8,977 bases of DNA from Thiomonas sp. (GTDB lineage: Bacteria; Pseudomonadota; Gammaproteobacteria; Burkholderiales; Burkholderiaceae). Below are positions 1-8,711 of this stretch, piece after piece. The notes under the pieces were generated by a model that searched no databases, was not told where the DNA came from, and saw nothing but the letters and a program-made list of their open reading frames with translations. The DNA lies in contig DAIAZB010000096.1 in assembly GCA_027443745.1 (NCBI GenBank), positions 1 to 8,977 of the forward strand, written 5' to 3'. Position numbers and translations under genes: made by a program. Position 1 is the first letter of the stretch, and each line of letters opens with the position of its first letter.

Positions 1-1749
1 GAAGTCGCGCCGCGGCAGGTTGACGGGGTCGGTCGGAAAATCGTTGTGCACCCGCAGCTCGCCGGCCAGCCAGGCGCGCACGGCCAGCGCCGGTTGCGGG
101 TCGTCGAGGCGCATCTCGATGCGCTCCAGGTCATCCGAGCCATTGCCGGCCCTGGCCAGGACCTGAAACACCCCGCTCGCGTCCGGGCGGCCGATCCACG
201 CGGCGTTGAACAGACTGGATGCGGCCAGGGCCTCGCAGGCGGCGCGAAACAGGGCCGATTCGTCGCCCTGGCGCGCGTGCTGCTGCACGATCTCGCCCAA
301 CTCCGCCAGCGCCGCGTACAGGCTTTTCAGGCGCTCGTTGCGCCGCTGGCGCTCGCGCCGGTCGGTCACGTCATGGAACACCAGCACGGCGCCGCGTGCT
401 TCGCCATCATGTCCGCTGATCGGCGCAGCCGAATCCTCGATCGCCAGCACGCGGCCATCGCGGGCACGCAACTCGGTATGGTTGCCCAGCACCACCACGC
501 GACCGGTCGCCAGGGCGCGCGCCACCGGGCAGGGTGCGGGCGAATCCTCGCCTTCCACCACGATGCGGAACACGAGTTCGATGGGCTGGCCCAGGGCTTC
601 GGACGCTGGCCAGCCGGTGAGGCGCACCGCCTCCGGGTTCATGCGGCTGATGCGGCCGCGCGCGTCGGTGGCGATGACGGCGTCGCCAATGGAGGAGAGG
701 GTCACGTCCAGTTCGTCGCGCTGGCGTCGCAGCCCGTCCAGGGCCTGCTCGCGGCCGCGTTCGGTCCGGCCGAGCTGGCGCAGGGCACTGGCGAACAGCC
801 ACGAGCCGGCTGCGAGCAGCCCGAAAAACAGCAGCAAGGTGCCCGCCAACTGCCCAGCCCAGCGCTGCAACAGGTTGCGCGTGGGCAGGTCGGCGCCGAT
901 GACGAAGGGGTAGTCGGGCACGCGGACATAGGCACCGACCATGTGCCGGTTCGCATTGTTGGCCACACCCGAGAACATGCCGGAACTGGCTTGAGGCTGG
1001 CCACGGATGGCGTCGAGCATGATGCCGTTCTGGGGTTGCCCGTAAGGCGAGCGCGGAGGCGGCGGAAAGCGCAACTGCAGCAGGCCGTCGTTGCGCAGCA
1101 CGACGAAGGCCATGTCCTCTCCCGGTGCCTGTAACAAACCGAGCGCGCGCGGAAACACCGAGGATTGCGCCAGCACCAGCCATTCCTGCGGCAACGCCTT
1201 GCCGAGCGGCATCGCTCTCGCCCCCCCGGGTGACGGCGCCTTGGCGCCGCCGGGCACGGCGGAAAGTGGCAGGTATTCGAGTGCCATCCAGCGGCCGGAG
1301 GCACGCTCGTCAGGAATGGGGGGCCCAAGGCAGAAGGTCTTGTCGCGCAGGCAGGTGGCATAGGCGCTGCGGGTGAGCGGCGTCAGGTGTGTGTCCTGCA
1401 AGGGTGATGGTGGCAGCGCGCCACTGCGCGCGACGTAGCGGCCTTGGGCATCCACCAGGGCCACACCTTCAACCCCGGGCCGCTCGAGGAGGTAGGTGTC
1501 GAGCTGCTGCTGCGCCGTCTGCGGATCCACCAGCAGGCGCCGCCCGAGACGCTGCATGGCGTCCTCGCGTGCGCGCAAGGTCGAGCGCCACTCGATGGCG
1601 TACTCGGCAGCGAAGGCGCGCAAGCGCTCCTGGCTCTGGATGCGGATGTCTTGCCAGGCGCGCCAGGCGTTCCATGCCATGAACGCCGCTGCACACACGG
1701 CAATGCCCAGCCAGAGCCGCCTCAGGCGGCTGTGCAAATGTGAGCCCAT
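1..1749 (-). CDS. Membrane-bound PAS/GAF sensor protein, C-terminus missing (probable c-di-GMP or kinase signalling protein)
   Basis: The minus-strand frame is open without a stop from the ATG at 1749 to the window edge, giving 583 codons; the end of the gene lies outside. A transmembrane helix spans residues about 12-30, after a basic RLRR stretch. An extracytoplasmic sensing region of about 270 residues follows, then a second helix at about 300-325 (TLLLFFGLLAAGSWLF). A PAS domain covers about 345-465 (AVIATDARGRISRMNPEA, then a PAC-like VLVFHDVTDRRE). From about 480 (RLKSLYAALAELGEIV) a GAF-like domain begins and is cut off. This is the layout of inner-membrane sensors that detect a periplasmic signal. 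Similar proteins in betaproteobacteria often end in GGDEF and EAL domains, but the output domain is not visible and a histidine kinase is possible. No good ribosome binding site precedes 1749. In-frame GTG and TTG (1842) codons lie upstream, so the start is uncertain. Confidence 0.82.
   Translation of the reverse strand, partial: MGSHLHSRLRRLWLGIAVCAAAFMAWNAWRAWQDIRIQSQERLRAFAAEYAIEWRSTLRAREDAMQRLGRRLLVDPQTAQQQLDTYLLERPGVEGVALVDAQGRYVARSGALPPSPLQDTHLTPLTRSAYATCLRDKTFCLGPPIPDERASGRWMALEYLPLSAVPGGAKAPSPGGARAMPLGKALPQEWLVLAQSSVFPRALGLLQAPGEDMAFVVLRNDGLLQLRFPPPPRSPYGQPQNGIMLDAIRGQPQASSGMFSGVANNANRHMVGAYVRVPDYPFVIGADLPTRNLLQRWAGQLAGTLLLFFGLLAAGSWLFASALRQLGRTERGREQALDGLRRQRDELDVTLSSIGDAVIATDARGRISRMNPEAVRLTGWPASEALGQPIELVFRIVVEGEDSPAPCPVARALATGRVVVLGNHTELRARDGRVLAIEDSAAPISGHDGEARGAVLVFHDVTDRRERQRRNERLKSLYAALAELGEIVQQHARQGDESALFRAACEALAASSLFNAAWIGRPDASGVFQVLARAGNGSDDLERIEMRLDDPQPALAVRAWLAGELRVHNDFPTDPVNLPRRDF
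1234..1249. repeat. Perfect 7-bp inverted repeat inside the sensor gene
   Basis: CGGCGCC and GGCGCCG flank a TT centre. It sits in the sensor's extracytoplasmic domain, where the protein turns into a Gly/Pro/Ala-rich stretch at residues about 165-182 (PGGAKAPSPGGARAMP). It could be a small palindromic element inserted in frame, or simply the result of GC-rich codons. Confidence 0.5.
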
Positions 1750-1822
1750 GCGTGCCGCGGCATGGTGGTCGATCACGGAATCGATGGTGCGCTCGGGTGG
1801 TTGCGGGCTGGCGATGCCGATG

Positions 1823-1850
1823 ATTAGAGCCTGCGCGCACAAGCTTGCAA
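1823..1850 (-). promoter_or_regulatory. Candidate sigma-70 promoter for the sensor gene
   Basis: Read on the minus strand, TTGCAA (1850-1845) and TCTAAT (1828-1823) are separated by 16 bp. The -10 matches the consensus at five of six positions and the -35 at four. Transcription would begin near 1815. That favours the ATG at 1749 over the TTG at 1842. Prediction by eye only. Confidence 0.3.
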
Positions 1851-1937
1851 ATCCCCGGACATGCGGGGGGGCGAGCCAGGGCGAGGCGCCGCATGCCGCT
1901 CGTGCGTGCTGCGTCGCGCCAATGGACGTGGCGCCGC

Positions 1938-1943
1938 TATAAA
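1938..1943 (+). promoter_or_regulatory. Candidate -10 element upstream of the DUF4337 gene
   Basis: TATAAA lies about 50 bp before the start codon at 1996, in otherwise GC-rich DNA. No recognisable -35 hexamer is found 16-18 bp upstream, so this is a weak call. Confidence 0.25.
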
Positions 1944-1995
1944 CTTCGCGCCATCGCGGCCTCGTGCCGTTGACAATCATCCAACGGGAAAGCCC

Positions 1996-2577
1996 ATGAG
2001 CGAATCCGGAGTCCACGCGCACGCCCCGCACGAAGAGGCGGTGCATCACGCCAGCGAAGGCAAAAATCACACGTTGAACCAATGGGTCGCCATCTTCACC
2101 GCGCTGCTGGCTGCTCTCGGGGCCATCGTCAGCTACCAGGGCAGCCACCTCATGAACGAAGTGCTGCTGCACAAGAACGAGGCCGTGCTGAAAAAAGCCC
2201 ATGCCACCGATGAATGGAATTACTACCAGGCCGTGAGCACCAAGCAGCACTTGATGGAACTGGCGCACGATCTGGCGCCGGCCGACAAGCAGGCCGGGAT
2301 TGCAGCCAAGATCACCAAATACCAGGGCCAGAAGACCGAGATCAAGGCCCGCGCCGACGCGCTGGAAGCGGCGTCGAGCAAAGCCGACGAGGAGTCCGAT
2401 CGCCTCAACCGTCCGCACACCGGCATGGCGCGCAGCCTGATCTTTCTGCAGATCGCCATTTCGCTGGCCTCGATCACCGCGCTCACCGGGCGCCGCTGGC
2501 TGTTCGGCGCCGCCATGCTCAGCGCCCTGGTCGGCGTTGGCTTGTGGGTGACGGCGCTGGGCTGGGTGGCGGCATGA
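1996..2577 (+). CDS. DUF4337-family membrane protein
   Basis: This is a 193-residue protein of unknown function. The start at 1996 has GGGAA five bases upstream; the frame is open further upstream but lacks a convincing start there. The N-terminus is histidine-rich, with six His in the first 25 residues (H7, H9, H12, H17, H18, H25). A membrane helix spans about 29-47 (WVAIFTALLAALGAIVSYQG). A charged, helical, coiled-coil-like middle section covers about 52-140 and includes EWNYYQAVSTKQ. Two closely spaced C-terminal helices lie at about 146-163 and 168-190. This helix, long polar middle, two-helix pattern with the W-x-YQ motif fits the DUF4337 family, recognised from memory. The middle domain should lie on one side of the inner membrane. 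The gene is followed 40 bp later by a PAP2 phosphatase gene on the same strand, so the two are probably co-transcribed. The role is unknown. Confidence 0.85.
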   Translation: MSESGVHAHAPHEEAVHHASEGKNHTLNQWVAIFTALLAALGAIVSYQGSHLMNEVLLHKNEAVLKKAHATDEWNYYQAVSTKQHLMELAHDLAPADKQAGIAAKITKYQGQKTEIKARADALEAASSKADEESDRLNRPHTGMARSLIFLQIAISLASITALTGRRWLFGAAMLSALVGVGLWVTALGWVAA

Positions 2578-2617
2578 CGCCGCGTCGGCATGGCCCGCTG
2601 CCGCGGCTGGCCAAACG

Positions 2618-3196
2618 ATGAGCGGCCCCTGGTGGTACGCCTGGGGCGGGCTCAACCACGCGCTGTTCCTCGCCATCAACCACGCCGGCGGCGGCTGGCT
2701 GTGGGACCACCTGGCGTTGTGGGGTACGGCCGCCGGGGACCACATGCTCTACCCCGTCTACGCCGCCGTGCTGCTGGCGCTGGCGCTGAAACGGCCCAAC
2801 TGGCTTGCGGTGCAGGCCGTGCTGGTGTTCCTGGTGGCCTATCTGATCGACTGGGCCCTCGTCGCCGGCATCAAGCCCTGGCTCGACTTTCCCCGCCCGC
2901 CCAGGGCGTTGGGCGAGGCGGCGGTGCATATCCTCGGCCGCGCCGAGTACGCGCACAGCTTTCCTTCCGGCCACACCGCCTTTGCTTTCGTGCTGATGGC
3001 CAGCCTGCTGCCCGGCGCGCACTGGGTGCTCAAGGTCGTGCTGGTGGTGTTCGCGCTCTGGGTGGGGTGGTCGCGCATGGCGGTGGGGGCGCATTTCCCG
3101 GCCGACGTGCTGGGCGGTGCCCTCATCGGCTTGCTCTCGGCATGGCTGGCGGCGCAGGCGCTGCGGCTGCTGGGCTACGCGCGGGCGAAGCGTTGA
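2618..3196 (+). CDS. PAP2-superfamily integral membrane phosphatase
   Basis: This 192-residue inner-membrane protein carries the full type 2 phosphatidic acid phosphatase signature: K86-x6-R93-P94 (KPWLDFPRP), P116-S-G-H119 (SFPSGHTA) and S152-R153-x5-H159-x3-D163 (SRMAVGAHFPAD). H119 and H159 are the expected catalytic histidines, and D163 the supporting acid. Hydrophobic segments at about 45-58, 63-83, 120-130, 137-150 and 165-185 fit the family's helical bundle, with the active site near the periplasmic face. Members remove phosphate from lipid phosphates such as undecaprenyl diphosphate, phosphatidylglycerol phosphate or lipid A; the substrate cannot be told from sequence. The length is normal for the family. 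No clear ribosome binding site precedes the ATG, and translation may depend on the upstream DUF4337 gene. Its end faces the merA end 21 bp away. Confidence 0.92.
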   Translation: MSGPWWYAWGGLNHALFLAINHAGGGWLWDHLALWGTAAGDHMLYPVYAAVLLALALKRPNWLAVQAVLVFLVAYLIDWALVAGIKPWLDFPRPPRALGEAAVHILGRAEYAHSFPSGHTAFAFVLMASLLPGAHWVLKVVLVVFALWVGWSRMAVGAHFPADVLGGALIGLLSAWLAAQALRLLGYARAKR

Positions 3197-3208
3197 TCCA
3201 TGCGCTGA

Positions 3209-5038
<1,830 letters not shown>

Positions 5039-5416
5039 TCAGTAAAAGAACGGGGCGGCATACGGGAAAGCGAAGGCGATGGCGATCAACACCACCACCA
5101 CCCAGAACACGGCCTTGTAAGTCGAGCGCACCCCCGGCAAGGCGCAAACCTCGCCGGGCTTGCATGCGGCGGCGGGCCGGAACAGGCGCCGGTACGCCAA
5201 CGCCAACGCGACGAGCGCCGCACCGAGGAAGTACGGCCGATACGGTTCGAGCAGCGTGAGATCGCCGATCCAGGCGCCACTGACACCCAGCGACACCAGA
5301 ATCAACGGCCCGAGGCAGCAGCTCGACGCCAGAATGGCCGCCAGGCCACTGGTCAGCAGCGCCGCCTTGCCCTGCGGCGCTTGCGGGGCAGGGTTCATTG
5401 CGTCCGTGTTCACCAT
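5039..5416 (-). CDS. merT: Mercuric transport protein MerT
   Basis: MerT is an inner-membrane protein of 125 residues that receives Hg(II) from MerP and delivers it to cytoplasmic MerA. It has three hydrophobic helices at about 20-42, 60-77 and 100-120. The cysteine pair C33-C34 lies in the first (ASSCCLGPLILVSLGVSGAW), and a second pair, C85 and C91 (CKPGEVCALPGV), lies in the loop before the third helix. Both pairs are standard for the family. The length is slightly above the usual 116, because of an N-terminal tail of about ten residues. AGGAG at 5425-5421 sits four bases before the ATG at 5416; the methionine at 5398 is an alternative start. It is the first gene of the merTPA operon and is transcribed from the MerR-controlled promoter between it and merR. 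No merC, merF or merE homologue is visible beside it. Confidence 0.96.
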   Translation of the reverse strand: MVNTDAMNPAPQAPQGKAALLTSGLAAILASSCCLGPLILVSLGVSGAWIGDLTLLEPYRPYFLGAALVALALAYRRLFRPAAACKPGEVCALPGVRSTYKAVFWVVVVLIAIAFAFPYAAPFFY

Positions 5417-5448
5417 CGGTCTCCTTGTCGGGATACGTCGAGGGTGGT

Positions 5449-5479
5449 AGTGTGATGCCGTAGTTCAGTACGGACGCAA
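5449..5479 (-). promoter_or_regulatory. MerR-controlled merTPA promoter and operator
   Basis: Read on the minus strand, the -35 is TTGCGT (5479-5474) and the -10 CACACT (5454-5449), separated by 19 bp. That over-long spacing is typical of promoters activated by MerR through DNA untwisting. The spacer holds the MerR dyad, CCGTAC-TGAA-CTACGG (5473-5458), which has one mismatch in the second half-site relative to the usual GTACGG. The -10 is poor (three of six), consistent with low basal activity. The merR start codon lies only three bases beyond the -35, so MerR bound here should also repress its own gene. Confidence 0.8.
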
Positions 5480-5482
5480 GCG

Positions 5483-5899
5483 ATGACGCAAACTGTTACA
5501 CCCGAATCAGGCTTGAGCATTGGCCAACTGGCCGCCGCCGGTGCGGTGAATGTGGAAACCGTGCGCTTTTACCAGCGCCGTGGGCTGTTGGGCACGCCGG
5601 ACAAGCGCTACGGCAGCATGCGCCGCTACAGCACCCAGGATCTGGTGCGCCTGCGCTTCATCAAGAGTGCGCAGCGCCTGGGCTTTTCGCTCGACCAGGT
5701 GACCGATCTGCTGCGTCTGCAAGACGGCACGCATTGCGACGACGCCCGCCGCCTGGCCGAAGCCAAGCTTGCCGACGTGCGCGACAAGCTCGCCGACCTG
5801 CAGCGCATCGAGTCAGCGCTCGGCACGCTGGTGGCGCGTTGCGCCGACCACGGCGGCAGCATCGCCTGCCCGCTGATCGAGTCCTTGCAATCGGGTTGA
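5483..5899 (+). CDS. merR: Mercury-responsive regulator MerR
   Basis: This 138-residue regulator belongs to the MerR family. The N-terminal winged helix-turn-helix (about 11-80) includes [20 protein letters not shown] and [17 protein letters not shown] long dimerisation helix spans about 86-118. The three Hg-binding cysteines are C85 (GTHCDDA), C120 (ARCADH) and C129 (ACPLIESL). Their spacing of 35 and 9 residues matches MerR of Tn501, so this is a mercury sensor rather than a copper, zinc or lead relative. It represses merTPA without Hg(II) and activates it when Hg bridges the dimer. It is transcribed away from merT; the 66-bp gap holds the shared operator. The start at 5483 lacks a clear ribosome binding site but gives the usual N-terminal length and distance to the operator. 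No merD is seen. Confidence 0.96.
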   Translation: MTQTVTPESGLSIGQLAAAGAVNVETVRFYQRRGLLGTPDKRYGSMRRYSTQDLVRLRFIKSAQRLGFSLDQVTDLLRLQDGTHCDDARRLAEAKLADVRDKLADLQRIESALGTLVARCADHGGSIACPLIESLQSG

Positions 5900-5954
5900 G
5901 CGGCAGGCGCCAGGGTCTGGCCACCGCGCCGCAACACCGCCAGCCTGCGCGCGT

Positions 5955-7667
5955 TCAATCTCCCGCCCAGGCGCGCTGAAGGATTGCCGGCAAATCCACC
6001 CCCTGTGGCAACACGCCGTAGATGCGCCCGGCGCGGCTGCAGCCCAGGCGGCTGGCGATGAACGCGTCGGCCACGAACGCGGGCGCGTGCTGGCGCAGCA
6101 GCACGGCCTGCACCAACAGCACCAGGTCTTGCGCCAGGGCGCGGGCTTGCGCCGGGTGGCGCAGCGCCTCGATGCGCAGCGCGTCCAACGCCGCCAGGGC
6201 GCGGGTCAGCGCGGCGTCGCCCTGGCAGGCGTCGGTCAGCCAATCCTGCAGCGCCTGCGCCGCTTGCGGCTCGCGCTGCAGGGCGCGCAGCAGGTCCAGC
6301 GCCATGACATTGCCCGAACCTTCCCAGATGGAATTGACCGGCGCCTCGCGCAGCATGCGCGCCAGTGGCTGCTCCTCCACATAACCGTTGCCACCCAGCA
6401 CCTCCATGCACTCGCCCACGGCCTCGATGGCGCGCTTGCACACCCAGAGCTTGGCCGCCGGGGTGAGGATGCGGCGCATCGCGGCTTCCAGTTGGAGAGG
6501 GAAGGGTGGCAGAAGAGTGCCACCAGGCGGCAGCTCCGCAGTTGCCTGGGGAGGGGCGTTTGCGTCGCGATCAAACGCCGCGGCAAGACGCAGGGCCAGT
6601 GTGGTGGCGGCTTCAGTCTCCAGTGCCAGGTCGGCCAGCACGGCTTGCATCAAGGGCTGCTCGGCCAGATGTTTGCCGAAGGCGCTGCGCTGGCGTGCGT
6701 GGTGCATCGCTTGCACCAGGGCGGCGCGCAGCAGCGCCGTGCTGCCCAGCACATTGTCGAGCCGGGTGTAGGTGGCCATGTCGAGGAGGATGGGAATGCC
6801 GCGCCCGGGCTCGCCCACCAGCAGGCCCCAGGCGTCCTGGAACTCGACTTCGGCGCTGGCATTGGAGCGGTTGCCCAGCTTGTCTTTCAGACGCTGCACG
6901 CGCACCGCATTGCGCGTGGCATCGGGCCGCCAGCGCGGCACGTAGAAACAACTCAGGGCGTCGCTGGCATCGCGTGCCAGCACCAGATGGGCGTCGGACT
7001 GCGGCACCGAGAAAAACCACTTGTGGCCGACCAGGGCGTACTCCGCGCCACGCCCGCCCATGCCCAGCGGCCGCGCCAGGGTAGTGTTAGTGCGCAGGTC
7101 GGAGCCGCCCTGCTTCTCGGTCAGACCCATGCCGACCAGCATGCCGCGCTTGGCGGCCAGCGGCGCATCGGCGGGGTCGTAGTCGCGGCTGAACAGATGG
7201 GGCTCGAGCTGCGCCCATAGCACCGGCTCGCGCCGCAGGATGGGGATGCTGGCGAAGGTCATCGTCGTCGGGCACAGCGTGCCGGCCTCCACCTGGCCCT
7301 GCAGGAGATAGCCCGCCGCGCGCGCCACCTGCGCCCCGGTGCGAGGCTCGGCCCAGGCGGTACTGTGGAAGCCGCGCTGGAAAATACCGGCCATGACGTT
7401 GTGCCAGGCGGGGTGAAAATCCACCGCGTCGACCCGCCGCCCCTGTGGGTCGAAATTGCGCAACACCGGGCCGCAAGCGTTGGCCAGGCGCGCCTGCTCC
7501 AGCAACGCGGTGCGGCCCAAGTCGGCGCCGATGGCGAGCAGTGCGGCATCGGCCCAGGCCGCGCCTTCGCGCTGTGCGCCCTCGCGCAGCGCGGCGTCGG
7601 TGGCGTAGCGGTTGTAGTCGGCCAGCGGTTCCACCATATTGCCGACGTCGTGCGTGCTCCAGTTCAT
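5955..7667 (-). CDS. aidB: AidB-like acyl-CoA dehydrogenase homologue
   Basis: This 570-residue flavoprotein of the acyl-CoA dehydrogenase superfamily matches the E. coli AidB type closely. Shared stretches include FHPAWHNVM, QVEAGTLCPTTMTFAS, GMGLTEKQGGSDLRTNTT (about 175-192), GHKWFFSVPQSDAHLVLA (about 212-229), RLKDKLGNRSNASAEVEFQD (about 255-275), MEVLGGNGYVEE and VNSIWEGSGNVMALD (about 440-455). E. coli AidB binds FAD and DNA and is induced by alkylation damage and acid or anaerobic conditions; its true substrate is unsettled, and many genomes label such proteins isovaleryl-CoA dehydrogenase. A Pro-rich insert at about 366-390 (DANAPPQATAELPPGGTLLP) lengthens it relative to the 541-residue E. 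coli protein. The start at 7667 has GGAG five bases upstream and gives an AidB-like N-terminus (MNWSTHDV); the ATG at 7745 lies upstream of the likely promoter. Its end faces merR, and it is divergent from minC. Confidence 0.88.
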   Translation of the reverse strand: MNWSTHDVGNMVEPLADYNRYATDAALREGAQREGAAWADAALLAIGADLGRTALLEQARLANACGPVLRNFDPQGRRVDAVDFHPAWHNVMAGIFQRGFHSTAWAEPRTGAQVARAAGYLLQGQVEAGTLCPTTMTFASIPILRREPVLWAQLEPHLFSRDYDPADAPLAAKRGMLVGMGLTEKQGGSDLRTNTTLARPLGMGGRGAEYALVGHKWFFSVPQSDAHLVLARDASDALSCFYVPRWRPDATRNAVRVQRLKDKLGNRSNASAEVEFQDAWGLLVGEPGRGIPILLDMATYTRLDNVLGSTALLRAALVQAMHHARQRSAFGKHLAEQPLMQAVLADLALETEAATTLALRLAAAFDRDANAPPQATAELPPGGTLLPPFPLQLEAAMRRILTPAAKLWVCKRAIEAVGECMEVLGGNGYVEEQPLARMLREAPVNSIWEGSGNVMALDLLRALQREPQAAQALQDWLTDACQGDAALTRALAALDALRIEALRHPAQARALAQDLVLLVQAVLLRQHAPAFVADAFIASRLGCSRAGRIYGVLPQGVDLPAILQRAWAGD

Positions 7668-7715
7668 CGTGTCTCCAGTGGCCTCATGCATGGCCAGCCT
7701 GCGGTTTCTCCCTGC

Positions 7716-7745
7716 GTTATAGGCGGATTGCGCCGGCTCGTGCAA
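7716..7745 (-). promoter_or_regulatory. Candidate sigma-70 promoter for aidB
   Basis: Read on the minus strand, TTGCAC (7745-7740) and TATAAC (7721-7716) are 18 bp apart. The -10 matches five of six consensus positions, the -35 only three. The predicted start of transcription is near 7708, about 40 bases before the aidB ATG at 7667. No clear promoter facing minC was found in the same 189-bp gap. Confidence 0.4.
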
Positions 7746-7856
7746 GTACCATGCAGCGTCTACCCATCTGTCCTCAAGGACGTCCGTCTCGATGCCCGTG
7801 ATGTCGCACCGCGCCCGCCCGTTCCGCCCTTTGCCCCGCGCCCGGCGCGGTCAGCC

Positions 7857-8663
7857 ATGAGCACGCGCAAATCCAGCCTGTTCGACATGCGCGCCGGAGC
7901 TGTGGACGCGCTGCACCTGGCGTTGAAAACCGCCGACATCGCCGCGCTGCAGGCCGCCCTGCAGCAGCGCTTCGACGCCGCGCCCGAATTTTTCGCCGGC
8001 GACGCCGTGGTGCTGGACCTGCGCCGGCTCGACGACGACGCCCGCCTGGACGTGAACGCCCTGGCCACCTGGCTCACGGGTTTGCGCCTGCGCCCCATCG
8101 GCGTGGTGGCCAACGAGGCCCAGGCCGGCTGGGCTGCTGCATCCCTGCCCCGGCTGGACAGCCACGCCGTCCCACGCAAGCCACCCACTGCCGAAGCCGC
8201 CGAAGCTGCCGACAGCTCGCGGACTACTCCGCAGCCCGGCTCGGCCGCACCCGGCACCGCGCCGCCGTCCGCGCGGTCCGGCGCCACCGCAGGCGCAGCA
8301 CAGCCGCAGGCCGAAGCCGAGCCTGCCCATGCCACCCGGCTGATCGACAAGCCCCTGCGCTCGGGCCAGCGCGTGTACACCCCCGGCGACCTGATCGTGC
8401 TCGACGTGGTGAGCCACGGCGCCGAGATCATTGCCGGCGGCAATATTCATGTGTATGCCCCCCTGCGCGGCCGCGCCCTGGCCGGCGCCCATGGCGCCGA
8501 GGGCGCCCGTATTTTCAGCACCTGCTTCGAACCCGAATTGGTGGCCATCGCCGGGGTTTACCGCACCGCTGATCAGCCGCTGCCGGCCAGCGTCATGGGC
8601 AAGCCGGCGCATGTGCTGCTGGACGGCAGCGCCTTGCGCATCGAAGCGCTGAAACTGAAGTAA
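7857..8663 (+). CDS. minC: Septum site-determining protein MinC
   Basis: MinC inhibits FtsZ ring assembly and is carried to the cell poles by MinD, so that division occurs at mid-cell. The 268-residue protein has the N-terminal FtsZ-inhibiting domain at about 5-100 (FDMRAGAVDALHLAL, VVLDLRRLD, LRPIGVVAN). An Ala/Pro-rich linker covers about 105-158. The C-terminal beta-helix domain spans about 162-268: RSGQRVYTPGDLIVL, VSHGAEIIAGGNIHVYAPLR, GRALAGAHGAEGARIF and STCFEPELVAIAGVYR. The last two blocks form the dimer and MinD-binding surface. The protein is longer than the 231-residue E. coli MinC, mainly because of the linker, as is common in betaproteobacteria. The ATG at 7857 gives the normal N-terminus but has no good ribosome binding site. 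minD starts 48 bp downstream on the same strand. Confidence 0.95.
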   Translation: MSTRKSSLFDMRAGAVDALHLALKTADIAALQAALQQRFDAAPEFFAGDAVVLDLRRLDDDARLDVNALATWLTGLRLRPIGVVANEAQAGWAAASLPRLDSHAVPRKPPTAEAAEAADSSRTTPQPGSAAPGTAPPSARSGATAGAAQPQAEAEPAHATRLIDKPLRSGQRVYTPGDLIVLDVVSHGAEIIAGGNIHVYAPLRGRALAGAHGAEGARIFSTCFEPELVAIAGVYRTADQPLPASVMGKPAHVLLDGSALRIEALKLK

Positions 8664-8711
8664 TTCCGTCGCCCGGTCCCCTCAATCTTCAACCACCAAC
8701 ACCCAGCAACC

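Noticed and set aside
46..1134. A 362-codon plus-strand frame opposite the sensor gene
   Set aside because: Low-complexity translation with no domain; the minus-strand frame has PAS and membrane features and is open over the whole stretch.
1970..1975. A perfect TTGACA as a -35 element for the DUF4337 gene
   Set aside because: With a 17-bp spacer the -10 would fall on CCCATG at the start codon itself, so it cannot drive this gene as annotated.
5906..5930. Possible terminator hairpin between merR and aidB (GGCG-CCAG and CTGG-CGCC)
   Set aside because: The stem is interrupted by a six-base bulge, the loop is three bases and no T-run follows; too weak to call.
6087..7220. A 377-codon plus-strand frame opposite aidB
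   Set aside because: Antisense shadow of a well-conserved flavoprotein; Gln/Gly/Ala/Arg-rich translation without motifs.
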